DNA of 64,000 bases from Allomuricauda sp. (GTDB lineage Bacteria > Bacteroidota > Bacteroidia > Flavobacteriales > Flavobacteriaceae), in NCBI GenBank assembly GCA_030148335.1, contig JASBTQ010000006.1:99248-163247 (forward strand). The letters are read 5' to 3'. The translations under genes and the position numbers were made by a program. The notes beneath the pieces are model-generated. The model was given only the letters and a program-made list of their open reading frames with translations. It had not been told where the DNA came from and made no database searches. Each line of letters opens with the position of its first letter. The stretch's first letter is position 1. Shown here piece by piece: positions 49,618 to 58,840 of the stretch.

Positions 49618-50571
49618 CTATTTACGTTTCAACACCCTTAAAACGGCTTTTTCGATGGCTTTATTGTTGAGTCCGTACTTCTCCATCAGTTGTTCCGGTG
49701 TCCCGCTTTCCCCAAAAGTATCGTGGGTGGCCACAAATTCCTGAGGCACTGGATGGTGCATGGTCAATGTACGTGCCACGCTTTCCCCGAGTCCTCCAAG
49801 ATAGTTGTGTTCCTCAGCGGTCACGACGCATCCGGTCTTCTTTACAGAGTCCAAAATGGCCTTCTCGTCCAATGGTTTGATGGTGTGTATGTTGATCACT
49901 TCCGCAGAAATCCCTTGGTTTTCGAGACTCTCGGCAGCCAATAGGGCCTCCCATACCAAATGTCCGGTGGCGATGATGGTCACATCGGTTCCCTCATTCA
50001 GCATAACGGCCTTCCCGATTTCGAACTTTTGGTCCACGGGGGTGAAATTGGCCACTTTTGGCCTTCCAAATCGAAGATAGACCGGACCGTGGTGCTCGGC
50101 AATGGCCAATGTGGCAGCCTTGGTCTGGTTAAAGTCACATGGGTTGATGACGGTCATACCCGGCAACATTTTCATCAGGCCAATATCTTCCAAAATTTGG
50201 TGGGTGGCACCATCTTCTCCCAAAGTGAGTCCGGCGTGCGAAGCACATATTTTTACATTTTTGTCCGAATAGGCAATGGACTGGCGGATCTGGTCATAGA
50301 CCCTTCCCGTGGCAAAATTGGCAAAGGAGGAGGCAAATGGAATCTTTCCACCAATGGTAAGGCCGGCCGCAATGCCCATCATGTTGGCCTCGGCAATTCC
50401 CACTTGGAAGAAACGTTCAGGATTTTCCTCGATAAAGGTCTCGATCTTCAATGATCCCACTAAATCGGCACAAAGGGCCACCACATTGGGGTTGGTCCTG
50501 CCCAGTTCTGTCATTCCCGCCCCATATCCGCTACGGGTGTCCTGTTTTCCTTGATCTGTATATTTGGTCAT
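49618..50571 (-). CDS. Transketolase, C-terminal subunit
   Basis: The 317-residue protein has the pyrimidine-binding (residues about 8-170) and C-terminal domains of transketolase. It includes ALCADLVGSLKIETFIEENPERFFQVGIAEANMMGIAAGL (in part) with the Glu that activates thiamine diphosphate in GIAEANM, and the GLTLGEDGATHQ loop. It works with the N-terminal subunit encoded just upstream (16 bases apart) to move two-carbon units in the pentose phosphate pathway. Split transketolases are common in this phylum. Confidence 0.94.
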   Translation of the reverse strand: MTKYTDQGKQDTRSGYGAGMTELGRTNPNVVALCADLVGSLKIETFIEENPERFFQVGIAEANMMGIAAGLTIGGKIPFASSFANFATGRVYDQIRQSIAYSDKNVKICASHAGLTLGEDGATHQILEDIGLMKMLPGMTVINPCDFNQTKAATLAIAEHHGPVYLRFGRPKVANFTPVDQKFEIGKAVMLNEGTDVTIIATGHLVWEALLAAESLENQGISAEVINIHTIKPLDEKAILDSVKKTGCVVTAEEHNYLGGLGESVARTLTMHHPVPQEFVATHDTFGESGTPEQLMEKYGLNNKAIEKAVLRVLKRK

Positions 50572-50587
50572 CGTATCTTTTTCTGAA

Positions 50588-51433
50588 TTAATAATCGCCT
50601 AAGGTTTCGGGGTTCTGTGCCAATGCATTCGCCAATTGCTCATCATTCGGAGCTTTGCCGTGCCAAGCATGGGTATGCATCATGAAATCCACCCCGTTGC
50701 CCATTTCCGTGGTCATCACTATGCAAACAGGTTTTCCTTTTCCGGTCCTGCTTTTGGCCTCTTTTAGCCCGGCTATGACCTGGTCGAGATCGTTGCCGTT
50801 TTCTATGTGCATCACATCCCATCCAAAGGCCCTGAACTTTTCACCGACATCGCCCAACGGAAGTACATTTTCTGTGGCCCCATCGATTTGCTGCCCGTTT
50901 CTATCCACAGTGGCGATCAGGTTGTCCACCTTGTTCCCAGCGGCATACATGATGGCTTCCCAATTTTGACCTTCCTGCAGTTCCCCATCTCCATGAAGAC
51001 TGAAGACCAAGTGGTCGTCGCCGTTCAACTTTTTGGCCAATGCCGCACCGATGGCAACGGACATGCCCTGTCCCAAAGACCCAGAGGCAACCCGTATGCC
51101 GGGCAATCCTTCATGAGTGGTCGGGTGTCCTTGCAGTCTGGAATTGATCAACCTGAAAGTGTCCAGTTCCTCAATGGGAAAATAGCCCCTTCGGGCCAGA
51201 ACGCTATAAAATACCGGCGAGATGTGTCCATTGGACAGGAAGAAAAGATCTTCTCCTTTACCATCCATATCAAATCCTTCCTTTAGATCCATGATCTCGT
51301 TGTACAGGGCCACAAAAAATTCGGTACAGCCCAAAGATCCTCCGGGATGCCCGGAATTTACCTTGTGGACCATTCGCAAAATGTCCCTTCTGACCTGAAC
51401 CACCAGGTCTTGCAATTCTTGAGTGTTCGGCAT
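50588..51433 (-). CDS. Transketolase, N-terminal subunit
   Basis: The 281-residue protein holds the diphosphate-binding domain with HSGHPGGSLGCTEFFVALY-like start (NSGHPGGSLG), the metal/TPP motif GDGELQEGQNWEA, GSLGQGMSVAIG, and GNGVDFMMHTHAWHGKAP with catalytic His. It pairs with the gene downstream to form the whole enzyme. The start at 51433 fits the family. Confidence 0.95.
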   Translation of the reverse strand: MPNTQELQDLVVQVRRDILRMVHKVNSGHPGGSLGCTEFFVALYNEIMDLKEGFDMDGKGEDLFFLSNGHISPVFYSVLARRGYFPIEELDTFRLINSRLQGHPTTHEGLPGIRVASGSLGQGMSVAIGAALAKKLNGDDHLVFSLHGDGELQEGQNWEAIMYAAGNKVDNLIATVDRNGQQIDGATENVLPLGDVGEKFRAFGWDVMHIENGNDLDQVIAGLKEAKSRTGKGKPVCIVMTTEMGNGVDFMMHTHAWHGKAPNDEQLANALAQNPETLGDY

Positions 51434-51562
51434 TGTGTTTGTTTTAAGACGTCAAAAATAACCGCATTCGTTCGGCTAAACAAGTGTAAAAGAATTATTT
51501 CACAAAAAGTGCCGCCCTACAAACTTTATTTTTTTGTTAAGGGATTGCGGAAAGGAGTTGGC

Positions 51563-51570
51563 TATATTTG
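51563..51570 (+). promoter_or_regulatory. -7 promoter element of tgt
   Basis: TATATTTG matches TAnnTTTG exactly. It lies downstream of the ATG at 51534 and only 20 bases before the TTG at 51591, and so decides that tgt starts with TTG. Confidence 0.7.
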
Positions 51571-51590
51571 CGGTCTTAAAAGATAACCGT

Positions 51591-52721
51591 TTGAAGTTTA
51601 CCTTAGTACAGAAGGACAATAAGAGCAAGGCTAGGGCAGGGGAGATAACCACTGACCACGGAACCATACAGACCCCCATCTTTATGCCTGTGGGCACGGT
51701 GGCCTCGGTAAAGGGGGTGCACCAACGGGAACTGCGGGACGATATTGACCCGGACATCATTTTGGGAAACACCTATCATTTATACCTGCGGCCAGGGACC
51801 GGAATCTTGGAAGAGGCCGGGGGTCTGCACAAGTTCATGGGATGGGACCGGAATATCCTGACCGATAGCGGGGGCTACCAAGTGTATTCCCTTTCCGGCA
51901 ACAGGAAAATCAAAGAGGAAGGGGTCAAGTTCAAATCCCATATCGATGGTTCCAACCACTTTTTTACCCCAGAAAATGTCATGGAAATCCAGCGCACCAT
52001 AGGTGCGGACATCATCATGGCCTTTGACGAATGCACACCTTATCCTTGTGACTACCAATATGCCAAGCGTTCCATGCACCTTACCCACAGATGGCTGGAC
52101 CGCTGTATCTCGCATCTGGAAAAGTTGCCGTTCAAATACGGGTATTCCCAAAGTTTTTTTCCCATAGTACAAGGGTCCACCTATAAGGATTTACGAAAAC
52201 AATCCGCAGAGTATATTGCCTCTGTGGGTGCTGAGGGAAATGCCATTGGCGGACTGTCCGTAGGGGAACCAGCAGAGGAAATGTACGAAATGGCAGAATT
52301 GGTATGCGATATTTTGCCAGAAGACAAACCAAGATACCTTATGGGTGTGGGAACGCCCATCAATATATTGGAGAACATTGCCCTTGGGGTGGATATGTTC
52401 GATTGTGTGATGCCCACCCGGAATGCAAGGAACGGGATGTTGTTCACGGCGCATGGCACCATCAACATCAAGAACAAAAAGTGGGAAAATGATTTTTCGC
52501 CCTTGGATGAAATGGGGATCACCTATGTGGACACCGAATATTCCAAGGCTTATTTGAGACACTTGTTCGCGGCCAATGAGTATTTGGGCAAACAGATAGC
52601 CACCATTCACAACCTTGGATTTTATCTGTGGTTGGTGCGTACGGCAAGAGAACGTATTTTAGCAGGGGATTTCCAGGAGTGGAAAACCAAGATGGTACAA
52701 CAAATGGACAAGAGACTGTAA
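51591..52721 (+). CDS. tgt: tRNA-guanine transglycosylase (queuine tRNA-ribosyltransferase)
   Basis: With the TTG start at 51591 the protein has 376 residues (MKFTLVQKDNKSKARAGEIT), the usual length. The ATG at 51534 adds 19 residues not found in the family and lies before the promoter. Motifs: TDSGGYQVYSL with the active-site Asp, FDECTPYPC, GGLSVGEP, and the zinc site CVMPTRNARNG followed by later Cys/His. The enzyme exchanges guanine at the wobble position for preQ1 in tRNAs with GUN anticodons. It shares one base with the next gene. Confidence 0.94.
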   Translation: MKFTLVQKDNKSKARAGEITTDHGTIQTPIFMPVGTVASVKGVHQRELRDDIDPDIILGNTYHLYLRPGTGILEEAGGLHKFMGWDRNILTDSGGYQVYSLSGNRKIKEEGVKFKSHIDGSNHFFTPENVMEIQRTIGADIIMAFDECTPYPCDYQYAKRSMHLTHRWLDRCISHLEKLPFKYGYSQSFFPIVQGSTYKDLRKQSAEYIASVGAEGNAIGGLSVGEPAEEMYEMAELVCDILPEDKPRYLMGVGTPINILENIALGVDMFDCVMPTRNARNGMLFTAHGTINIKNKKWENDFSPLDEMGITYVDTEYSKAYLRHLFAANEYLGKQIATIHNLGFYLWLVRTARERILAGDFQEWKTKMVQQMDKRL

Positions 52722-53803
52722 TGCTTACCATACTTGATAGGTACATATTAAAGCGCTATTTGATCACCTTTATGGGCATGCTCATGCTTTTTGTGCCCAT
52801 TGGCATCATGGCGAACTTGGCGGAGAAGATCGGCAAGATCATAGACAACGAGGCCCCTTTGTCCGAGGTCATTGTCTTTTATGGGAACTTTACCTTGGTG
52901 ATCGGAAACCTGTTGCTGCCCATTTTTCTTTTCTTGTCCATCATTTTCTTTACCTCAAAATTGGCCAGCAATACGGAGATCGTGGCCATTTTGAGTTCAG
53001 GGGTATCCTATTGGCGTTTTTTGAGACCTTACTTTATAGGTGCCACACTGGTAGCCATTCTTATTTTCATGATGGGGATGTTCATTGTACCCCATGCCAG
53101 TATCGGTTTCAACGAATTTGAATACAAGTATTTCAAGAAGGGAAGGAACGATAGGGTCACCGAAAATATCTTCAACCAGTTGAATGAGAGCGATTATATC
53201 TATGTGAGCAGTTTTGATCCCAACCGAAAAATAGGGTACAACTTCACCTATGAGCATTTTGATTCCATCCAACAGTTGGACTATAAGATTTCCGCCAGCA
53301 ACATCCGCTGGGTGGACACCGATAGCGTCTACAGGCTCACCAATTATGTGAACCGGAAAGTGAGGAACGGGGTGGAACTCATCCAGACCAAGAGCAGGCT
53401 GGATACCATTTTTGCATTTGAGATAGACGATCTCACACCGGTTTCTTATGTGGCGGAGACCAAAAACCTTTTTGAACTCAATGATTTTATCGATGACCAG
53501 AGAAGAAAGGGAGCATCCAACATCAATGCTTATGTGCTGGTAAAGTACAAACGTTGGGCACTGCCCATTGCGGCCTTTATCCTCACGGTGATAGCCGTTG
53601 CCGTTTCCTCAGTGAAAAGAAGGGGTGGCATGGGCCTCAACCTCGCCTTTGGGATAGGGGTGGCCTTTGTGTATATTTTCTTTGACAAGGTATTTGGCAC
53701 CCTGGCCGAACAGTCTGGATTTTCGCCCTTGCTGGCAGTGCTGATTCCCAACTTGTTTTTTGGGGCCTTTGCGGTTTACATGCTGATGAAGGCCAAGCGC
53801 TGA
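52721..53803 (+). CDS. LptF/LptG family lipopolysaccharide export permease
   Basis: From the ATG at 52721 (MLTILDRYILKRYLITFMGML) the protein has 360 residues with six transmembrane helices, three at each end of a periplasmic jellyroll-like domain. The N-terminal ILDRYILKRYL and the C-terminal KRRGGMGLNLAFGIG are typical of the YjgP/YjgQ family. It forms half of the inner-membrane complex that pulls LPS out of the membrane with LptB. Whether it is LptF or LptG is not decided. It overlaps the tgt stop by one base (TAATG). Confidence 0.92.
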   Translation: MLTILDRYILKRYLITFMGMLMLFVPIGIMANLAEKIGKIIDNEAPLSEVIVFYGNFTLVIGNLLLPIFLFLSIIFFTSKLASNTEIVAILSSGVSYWRFLRPYFIGATLVAILIFMMGMFIVPHASIGFNEFEYKYFKKGRNDRVTENIFNQLNESDYIYVSSFDPNRKIGYNFTYEHFDSIQQLDYKISASNIRWVDTDSVYRLTNYVNRKVRNGVELIQTKSRLDTIFAFEIDDLTPVSYVAETKNLFELNDFIDDQRRKGASNINAYVLVKYKRWALPIAAFILTVIAVAVSSVKRRGGMGLNLAFGIGVAFVYIFFDKVFGTLAEQSGFSPLLAVLIPNLFFGAFAVYMLMKAKR

Positions 53804-53872
53804 TGATCAAAAACGGTCAATGGCATGGTATTAAAAGCATGGGACAATTGGTATGGGTAACCTATAAAGTTT

Positions 53873-53880
53873 TATATTTG
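53873..53880 (+). promoter_or_regulatory. -7 promoter element of accA
   Basis: TATATTTG, an exact consensus, lies 34 bases before the accA ATG. Confidence 0.6.
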
Positions 53881-53914
53881 TCCCCATTATTTTTATTGAA
53901 AACAACGACTTTCC

Positions 53915-54868
53915 ATGGAATATCTAGAATTTGAACTTCCCATAAAGGAACTTGAAGACCAACTTCAAAAATGTATGGTAATAGGGGAAGAGAGTGAAGT
54001 AGATGTCACAGAGACCTGTTCGCAGATCGAGAAAAAATTGGAAGAGACCCGAAAGGAAATATACAAGAACCTGACCGCTTGGCAACGTGTCCAGCTTTCA
54101 AGACACCCCAATAGGCCCTATACCATGGATTACATCCGTGCCATTTGCGGGGACACCTTTTTGGAGCTGCATGGCGACAGGAACGTAAAGGACGACAAGG
54201 CCATGATAGGCGGCCTCGGCAAGATCGGGGACCAAAGTTATATGTTCATTGGCCAGCAAAAAGGATATAATACCAAGACAAGGCAGTACCGAAACTTTGG
54301 CATGGCCAACCCCGAAGGTTACCGAAAGGCCCTTCGGTTGATGAAATCCGCAGAAAAATTTGGCATTCCCGTAGTGTCCTTTATCGATACCCCTGGGGCA
54401 TATCCCGGCATCGAGGCCGAAGAACGTGGACAGGGAGAGGCCATCGCACGGAATATTTTGGAAATGACCCGCCTAAAAGTGCCGATCATCGTCATCATCA
54501 TTGGAGAAGGAGCTTCCGGTGGTGCATTGGGCATTGGTGTGGGTGATAAGGTACTCATGTTGGAGAACACATGGTACTCCGTGATCTCCCCAGAATCCTG
54601 CTCTTCCATTCTTTGGAGAAGTTGGGAGTACAAGGAACAGGCTGCCGAAGCACTGAAGTTGACCGCAGCCGATATGAAAAAGCAAAAATTGGTGGACGAA
54701 ATCGTGAAGGAACCCCTTGGAGGTGCACACGCCAATAGGGAAAAAACCTTTGAAACGGTCAAGAACAAAATTTCTTCGCATTACGAAGAACTCAAAAAGT
54801 TATCACCAAAAGACCTGGTAAAGACCCGCATGGAAAAATATGCTTCCATGGGTGTGTTCAGCGAGTAA
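53915..54868 (+). CDS. accA: Acetyl-CoA carboxylase carboxyltransferase subunit alpha
   Basis: The 317-residue protein has the normal length and motifs: [11 protein letters not shown] at the start, [56 protein letters not shown] (in part) and [15 protein letters not shown]. With AccD it transfers the carboxyl group from biotin carrier protein to acetyl-CoA in the first step of fatty acid synthesis. It stands alone. Confidence 0.96.
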   Translation: MEYLEFELPIKELEDQLQKCMVIGEESEVDVTETCSQIEKKLEETRKEIYKNLTAWQRVQLSRHPNRPYTMDYIRAICGDTFLELHGDRNVKDDKAMIGGLGKIGDQSYMFIGQQKGYNTKTRQYRNFGMANPEGYRKALRLMKSAEKFGIPVVSFIDTPGAYPGIEAEERGQGEAIARNILEMTRLKVPIIVIIIGEGASGGALGIGVGDKVLMLENTWYSVISPESCSSILWRSWEYKEQAAEALKLTAADMKKQKLVDEIVKEPLGGAHANREKTFETVKNKISSHYEELKKLSPKDLVKTRMEKYASMGVFSE

Positions 54869-54926
54869 TTCTTGTTTTTCAGAGGCTAACTTTTTTTATT
54901 AGGTTTTATCCTCGTTTTTTTTTATG

Positions 54927-54955
54927 TTATCAACAGGTATTGAAAGTTATCAACA
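54927..54955. repeat. Pair of TTATCAACA repeats upstream of dnaB
   Basis: TTATCAACA occurs twice (54927-54935 and 54947-54955), 20 bp apart and thus on the same face of the helix. It differs at one base from the DnaA box TTATCCACA. A third, more distant match (TGTGGACAT, about 54974) lies in the opposite sense. The sites could let DnaA control dnaB. Confidence 0.4.
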
Positions 54956-55035
54956 GTTGGAATGTTGAGTACCTGTGGACATCGCATTCATCAGAATTAA
55001 AGTTAAGTAAAGGTTAATTAGCTACTTTCGCATTT

Positions 55036-56583
55036 ATGGAAAAACCTAGCCCCATCATAGCACATCGAGTGGACAAATCTACCCTGATTAGTCTTGAGAA
55101 GGGGAAGATACCACCTCAATCAGTTGATTTAGAAGAGGTTGTGTTGGGTGCGATGATGATCGACAAGAAAGGGGTGGATGAGGTCATCGATATTCTACAT
55201 CCTGATGTTTTCTATAAGGATGCCCACAAATACATTTACGAGGCCATCTTCAAATTATTTGAATCCTCAGAACCTGTGGATTTATTAACCGTTTCGGCAC
55301 AATTAAAGAAAGAAGGCCGATTGGAAGCCGTGGGAGGGGATTTTTATTTGATCAAACTCACCCAAAAAGTAGCTTCTTCGGCACATATCGAGTTCCACGC
55401 CAGGATTATCCTTCAAAAATATATCCAAAGGAGTCTTATCAAGATTTCCAGTGAGATCATTGAAGAAGCATACAGTGACTCCACCGACGTGTTTGACCTT
55501 TTGGACAATGCCGAGGCCAAATTGTATGAAGTCACCCAAGGAAACTTGAAACGTTCTGCCGAAACGGCCCAGAATCTGGTGATCCAGGCCAAAAAGAAAA
55601 TCGAGGAAATCTCCAACAAGGAAGGATTGAGTGGAATCCCATCTGGTTTTGATAAATTGGACAAACTTACCTCGGGCTGGCAGCCCAGTGATTTGATCAT
55701 TGTAGCAGCACGTCCAGGTATGGGTAAAACGGCCCTGACCTTGTCCATGGCAAGGAACATTGCCGTAAATTCAGGTAATGCGGTCGCTTTTTTCTCCTTG
55801 GAGATGTCATCGGTGCAGTTGATCACACGTTTGATTTCTTCGGAAACCGGACTTTCTTCAGAAAAATTGAGGACTGGAAAGTTGGAAAAACATGAGTGGG
55901 AGCAGTTGAACGTCAAGGTAAAGGCTTTGGAAAAAGCACCTTTGTTCATTGATGATACCCCTTCACTTTCCATTTTTGACCTACGTGCCAAGGCTCGCCG
56001 ATTGGCCTCCCAACATAAGATCAAGCTCATCATCATTGACTATTTGCAATTGATGACGGCAGGGGGAAGCCAAAAAGGGGGGAACCGCGAACAGGAAATA
56101 TCCACCATTTCCCGAAACCTAAAAGCATTGGCCAAGGAATTGGATGTGCCGGTCATCGCACTGTCGCAGCTTTCCAGGGCGGTGGAGACCCGTGGGGGCA
56201 GCAAGAGGCCCATTCTTTCGGATTTGAGGGAATCTGGGGCCATTGAGCAGGATGCCGACATCGTATCGTTCATCTACAGGCCGGAATACTATAAAATTGA
56301 CGAATGGGACGATGAGGAACGCACCCCGACCCAAGGTCAGGCCGAGTTCATTGTGGCCAAGCACCGTAATGGTGGTCTGGATAATATTAGGTTAAAATTT
56401 GTGGGTGCTCTGGGTAAATTTGATAACTTGGATGACTTTGATTCCCCGTTCGAATTCCAATCGAAGATGAACGCGGATGAGGAAAATCCCTTTGCAACGC
56501 CAAAATTCCCAAGTGCGGACGAAGCTTTTGGCAGCGCAATGAACAGTGACGATGACCCAGATGACAATGACGTGCCATTTTAA
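55036..56583 (+). CDS. dnaB: Replicative DNA helicase
   Basis: The 515-residue protein has the N-terminal DnaB domain (PPQSVDLEEVVLGAMMIDKKG) and the C-terminal RecA-like helicase with Walker A ARPGMGKTAL (Lys231), ALSQLSRAVETR, LSDLRESGAIEQDADIVSFIYRPEYY (in part) and the C-terminal KHRNGGLDNIRLKF. It unwinds DNA ahead of the replication fork. The length fits flavobacterial DnaB; no intein is present. The last 40 residues are acidic and variable. Confidence 0.96.
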   Translation: MEKPSPIIAHRVDKSTLISLEKGKIPPQSVDLEEVVLGAMMIDKKGVDEVIDILHPDVFYKDAHKYIYEAIFKLFESSEPVDLLTVSAQLKKEGRLEAVGGDFYLIKLTQKVASSAHIEFHARIILQKYIQRSLIKISSEIIEEAYSDSTDVFDLLDNAEAKLYEVTQGNLKRSAETAQNLVIQAKKKIEEISNKEGLSGIPSGFDKLDKLTSGWQPSDLIIVAARPGMGKTALTLSMARNIAVNSGNAVAFFSLEMSSVQLITRLISSETGLSSEKLRTGKLEKHEWEQLNVKVKALEKAPLFIDDTPSLSIFDLRAKARRLASQHKIKLIIIDYLQLMTAGGSQKGGNREQEISTISRNLKALAKELDVPVIALSQLSRAVETRGGSKRPILSDLRESGAIEQDADIVSFIYRPEYYKIDEWDDEERTPTQGQAEFIVAKHRNGGLDNIRLKFVGALGKFDNLDDFDSPFEFQSKMNADEENPFATPKFPSADEAFGSAMNSDDDPDDNDVPF

Positions 56584-57874
56584 ATCGCCTACTTTTTTGT
56601 TCCTTCAATTCAGGTTGAGGGGTGTCTTGTTTCTTGTTTCTTTGCTCTTTTCTCTTACTTCTTTCGCATCGGTGATCCTTATTCCCATGGACGCCGAAGG
56701 TCAGGAAAACCATTTGAAGGCCTATGGGATCACCTATTGGGTGCTTTCCAAACAGCAAAAGGTGCAATGGTTGCTCAATTATCGGGGCGGCTCTTTCTTA
56801 TTACCCGATGGGGAGGCCATTCGAAAGGAATGCCAGATCCGTGGGGTGTCGTTTGAAGTACTTACCGATGGACAGGCCGAACAGATTCTGGACGAGATCA
56901 GTAGTCCGTCCCAGAACCAAGATGCGGTTGTTCTGGAAAAGGCGCCCAAGATTGCCGTGTATTCCCCCAAGGAAAACCAACCCTGGGACGATGCGGTGAC
57001 CATGGTGCTCACCTATGCCGAAATTCCCTATGTGACCATCTATGATGAAGAGGTGCTGGGCGATAAATTGGCCCTGTATGATTGGTTGCATTTGCATCAT
57101 GAGGATTTTACCGGGCAATACGGCAGGTTCTATGGAGCCTACAGGGCAGTTCCCTGGTATATCGAGGCCAAGGAGCAGGCCGAGGTATTAGCCCAGGAAT
57201 TGGGCTATGCGAAGGTTTCCGAAGAGAAATTGGCCGTGGCCCTCAAAATACGGAACTACGTCATCGGTGGTGGGTTTATGTTCGCCATGTGTTCGGCCAC
57301 GGATAGTTTTGATATTGCCTTGGCGGCGGAAAATGTGGATATCTGTGAGCCCATGTTCGATGGAGATCCATCGGACGCCAACTATCAGGCAAAGCTGGAT
57401 TATGGAAACACCTTTGCCTTTACCAATTTCATTTTGGAACGGAACCCTTTGAAGTATGAGTTTTCATCCATCGACATGACCAACAAACGGGGAAATGTGC
57501 CCAAAGAGTCCGATTATTTTTCGTTGATGGAGTTTTCGGCCAAGTGGGATCCCGTGCCTACCATGCTGACACAGAACCATACCAGCTTGGTGAAAGGCTT
57601 CATGGGGCAGACCACGGCTTTCACGAGGAATGAGGTAAAGCCCACTGTAATGGTGTTGGGCGAGAACAAGATCAATGGAGAGGCCCGGTACATCCATGGC
57701 ATCAAGGGCAAGGGTTTCTTTACTTTTTATGGGGGGCACGACCCAGAAGATTACCAGCATAGGGTAGGGGACCCCAAAACAGAACTGGAACTGCACCCTA
57801 CTTCACCTGGGTACCGTTTGATCTTGAACAATGTGCTCTTCCCTGCGGCCCGCAAGAAAAAGCAGAAGACCTAG
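56567..57874 (+). CDS. Conserved exported Bacteroidota protein (often labelled asparagine synthetase B)
   Basis: From the ATG at 56567 (the earliest is 56546) the protein has 435 residues, with a signal-like helix (LRGVLFLVSLLFSLTSFAS) and then VILIPMDAEGQENHLKAYGITYW, LLNYRGGSFLLPD and GGGFMFAMCSATDSFDIALAAENVDICEPMFDGD (in part). Homologues next to dnaB in flavobacteria are called asparagine synthetase B, but the protein has no N-terminal catalytic Cys and no SGGxDS ATP loop, so it cannot be that enzyme. It overlaps the dnaB 3' end by 17 bases. Function unknown; probably outside the cytoplasm. Confidence 0.7.
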   Translation: MTCHFKSPTFLFLQFRLRGVLFLVSLLFSLTSFASVILIPMDAEGQENHLKAYGITYWVLSKQQKVQWLLNYRGGSFLLPDGEAIRKECQIRGVSFEVLTDGQAEQILDEISSPSQNQDAVVLEKAPKIAVYSPKENQPWDDAVTMVLTYAEIPYVTIYDEEVLGDKLALYDWLHLHHEDFTGQYGRFYGAYRAVPWYIEAKEQAEVLAQELGYAKVSEEKLAVALKIRNYVIGGGFMFAMCSATDSFDIALAAENVDICEPMFDGDPSDANYQAKLDYGNTFAFTNFILERNPLKYEFSSIDMTNKRGNVPKESDYFSLMEFSAKWDPVPTMLTQNHTSLVKGFMGQTTAFTRNEVKPTVMVLGENKINGEARYIHGIKGKGFFTFYGGHDPEDYQHRVGDPKTELELHPTSPGYRLILNNVLFPAARKKKQKT

Positions 57875-58758
57875 ATCAATTTTTCCTTGAAAAAGGCAAT
57901 GGTCCGCTCCCAGGCCAGATCCGCGGCAGCTTGATCAAAACGTGGCGTGGTATTGTTATGGAACCCATGGTTTACCTCCGGATAAAAATGGGCCTCATAT
58001 TCTTTGTCCAATTCTTGGAGCTTGGCTTCATAACTAGGCCATCCAGCATTCACCCTTTCGTCCAATCCTGCATAATGAATCAATAGTGGGGCATTGATCT
58101 TCGCCACTTCATCATCGGCGGGCTGGCCTCCATAAAATGGAACGGCAGCAGCCAGATCTGGAACTTTTACAGCCATCATATTGGAAATCCATCCACCAAA
58201 ACAGAAACCGACCACGCCCACTTTTCCATTGCAATCCTTGTGATTTTTGAGGTAATCGAAGGCAGCAATGAAATCTTCCAACATTTCATCACGGTCCCGT
58301 TGGCGTTGCAAAGCCCTTCCATCGTCATCATTGCCGGGATATCCGCCAAGGGGTGTCAGGGCATCTGGTGCCAAGGAAATGAACCCAGCCAAGGCGGCCC
58401 TTCGTCCCACATCCTCGATGTATGGATTGAGGCCTCGGTTTTCATGTACCACCACAATACCGCCCAGTTTGCCGGTGGCATCTTTGGGTTTGGAAAGCAA
58501 TCCACGGATCTCGCCGCCACCTTTTGGTGAATTGTAGGTAATAAATTCGGAATCAAGTCTTGGATCGTTGGGTGGGACCAATAGAGTATCCACGTAGTTG
58601 GGCATCATGAAGCTCAAGAGTGAGGCCATGGTGATGCCTCCCACGGCATACACGGAGAGTTTTTCCAGAAATTCCCGGCGATCCAACTTGTTATGGGCAT
58701 AGTCATCGTAAAGGTCAAAGACCTCTTGTTTGATATCTTCTTTTTTTAAGGGTGCCAT
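57871..58758 (-). CDS. Dienelactone hydrolase family protein
   Basis: The 295-residue protein has an N-terminal segment (DRREFLEKLSVYAVGGITMASLLSF) that looks like a twin-arginine-type signal or anchor. The DLH domain covers about 75-295: GIVVVHENRGLNPYIEDVGRR, nucleophile region GVVGFCFGGWISN with Cys in G-x-C-x-G, DERVN with the acid, and YPEVNHGFHN with His. It hydrolyses lactones or esters of unknown nature. It converges with the preceding gene, overlapping by 4 bases. Confidence 0.9.
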   Translation of the reverse strand: MAPLKKEDIKQEVFDLYDDYAHNKLDRREFLEKLSVYAVGGITMASLLSFMMPNYVDTLLVPPNDPRLDSEFITYNSPKGGGEIRGLLSKPKDATGKLGGIVVVHENRGLNPYIEDVGRRAALAGFISLAPDALTPLGGYPGNDDDGRALQRQRDRDEMLEDFIAAFDYLKNHKDCNGKVGVVGFCFGGWISNMMAVKVPDLAAAVPFYGGQPADDEVAKINAPLLIHYAGLDERVNAGWPSYEAKLQELDKEYEAHFYPEVNHGFHNNTTPRFDQAAADLAWERTIAFFKEKLI

Positions 58759-58840
58759 ATCGTTGCTTTTGATTGAATGCCCCTGAAGATACTAATTTTT
58801 CTAAATCAACTTATTGCAAACTAGATAAATAGATGGATGT

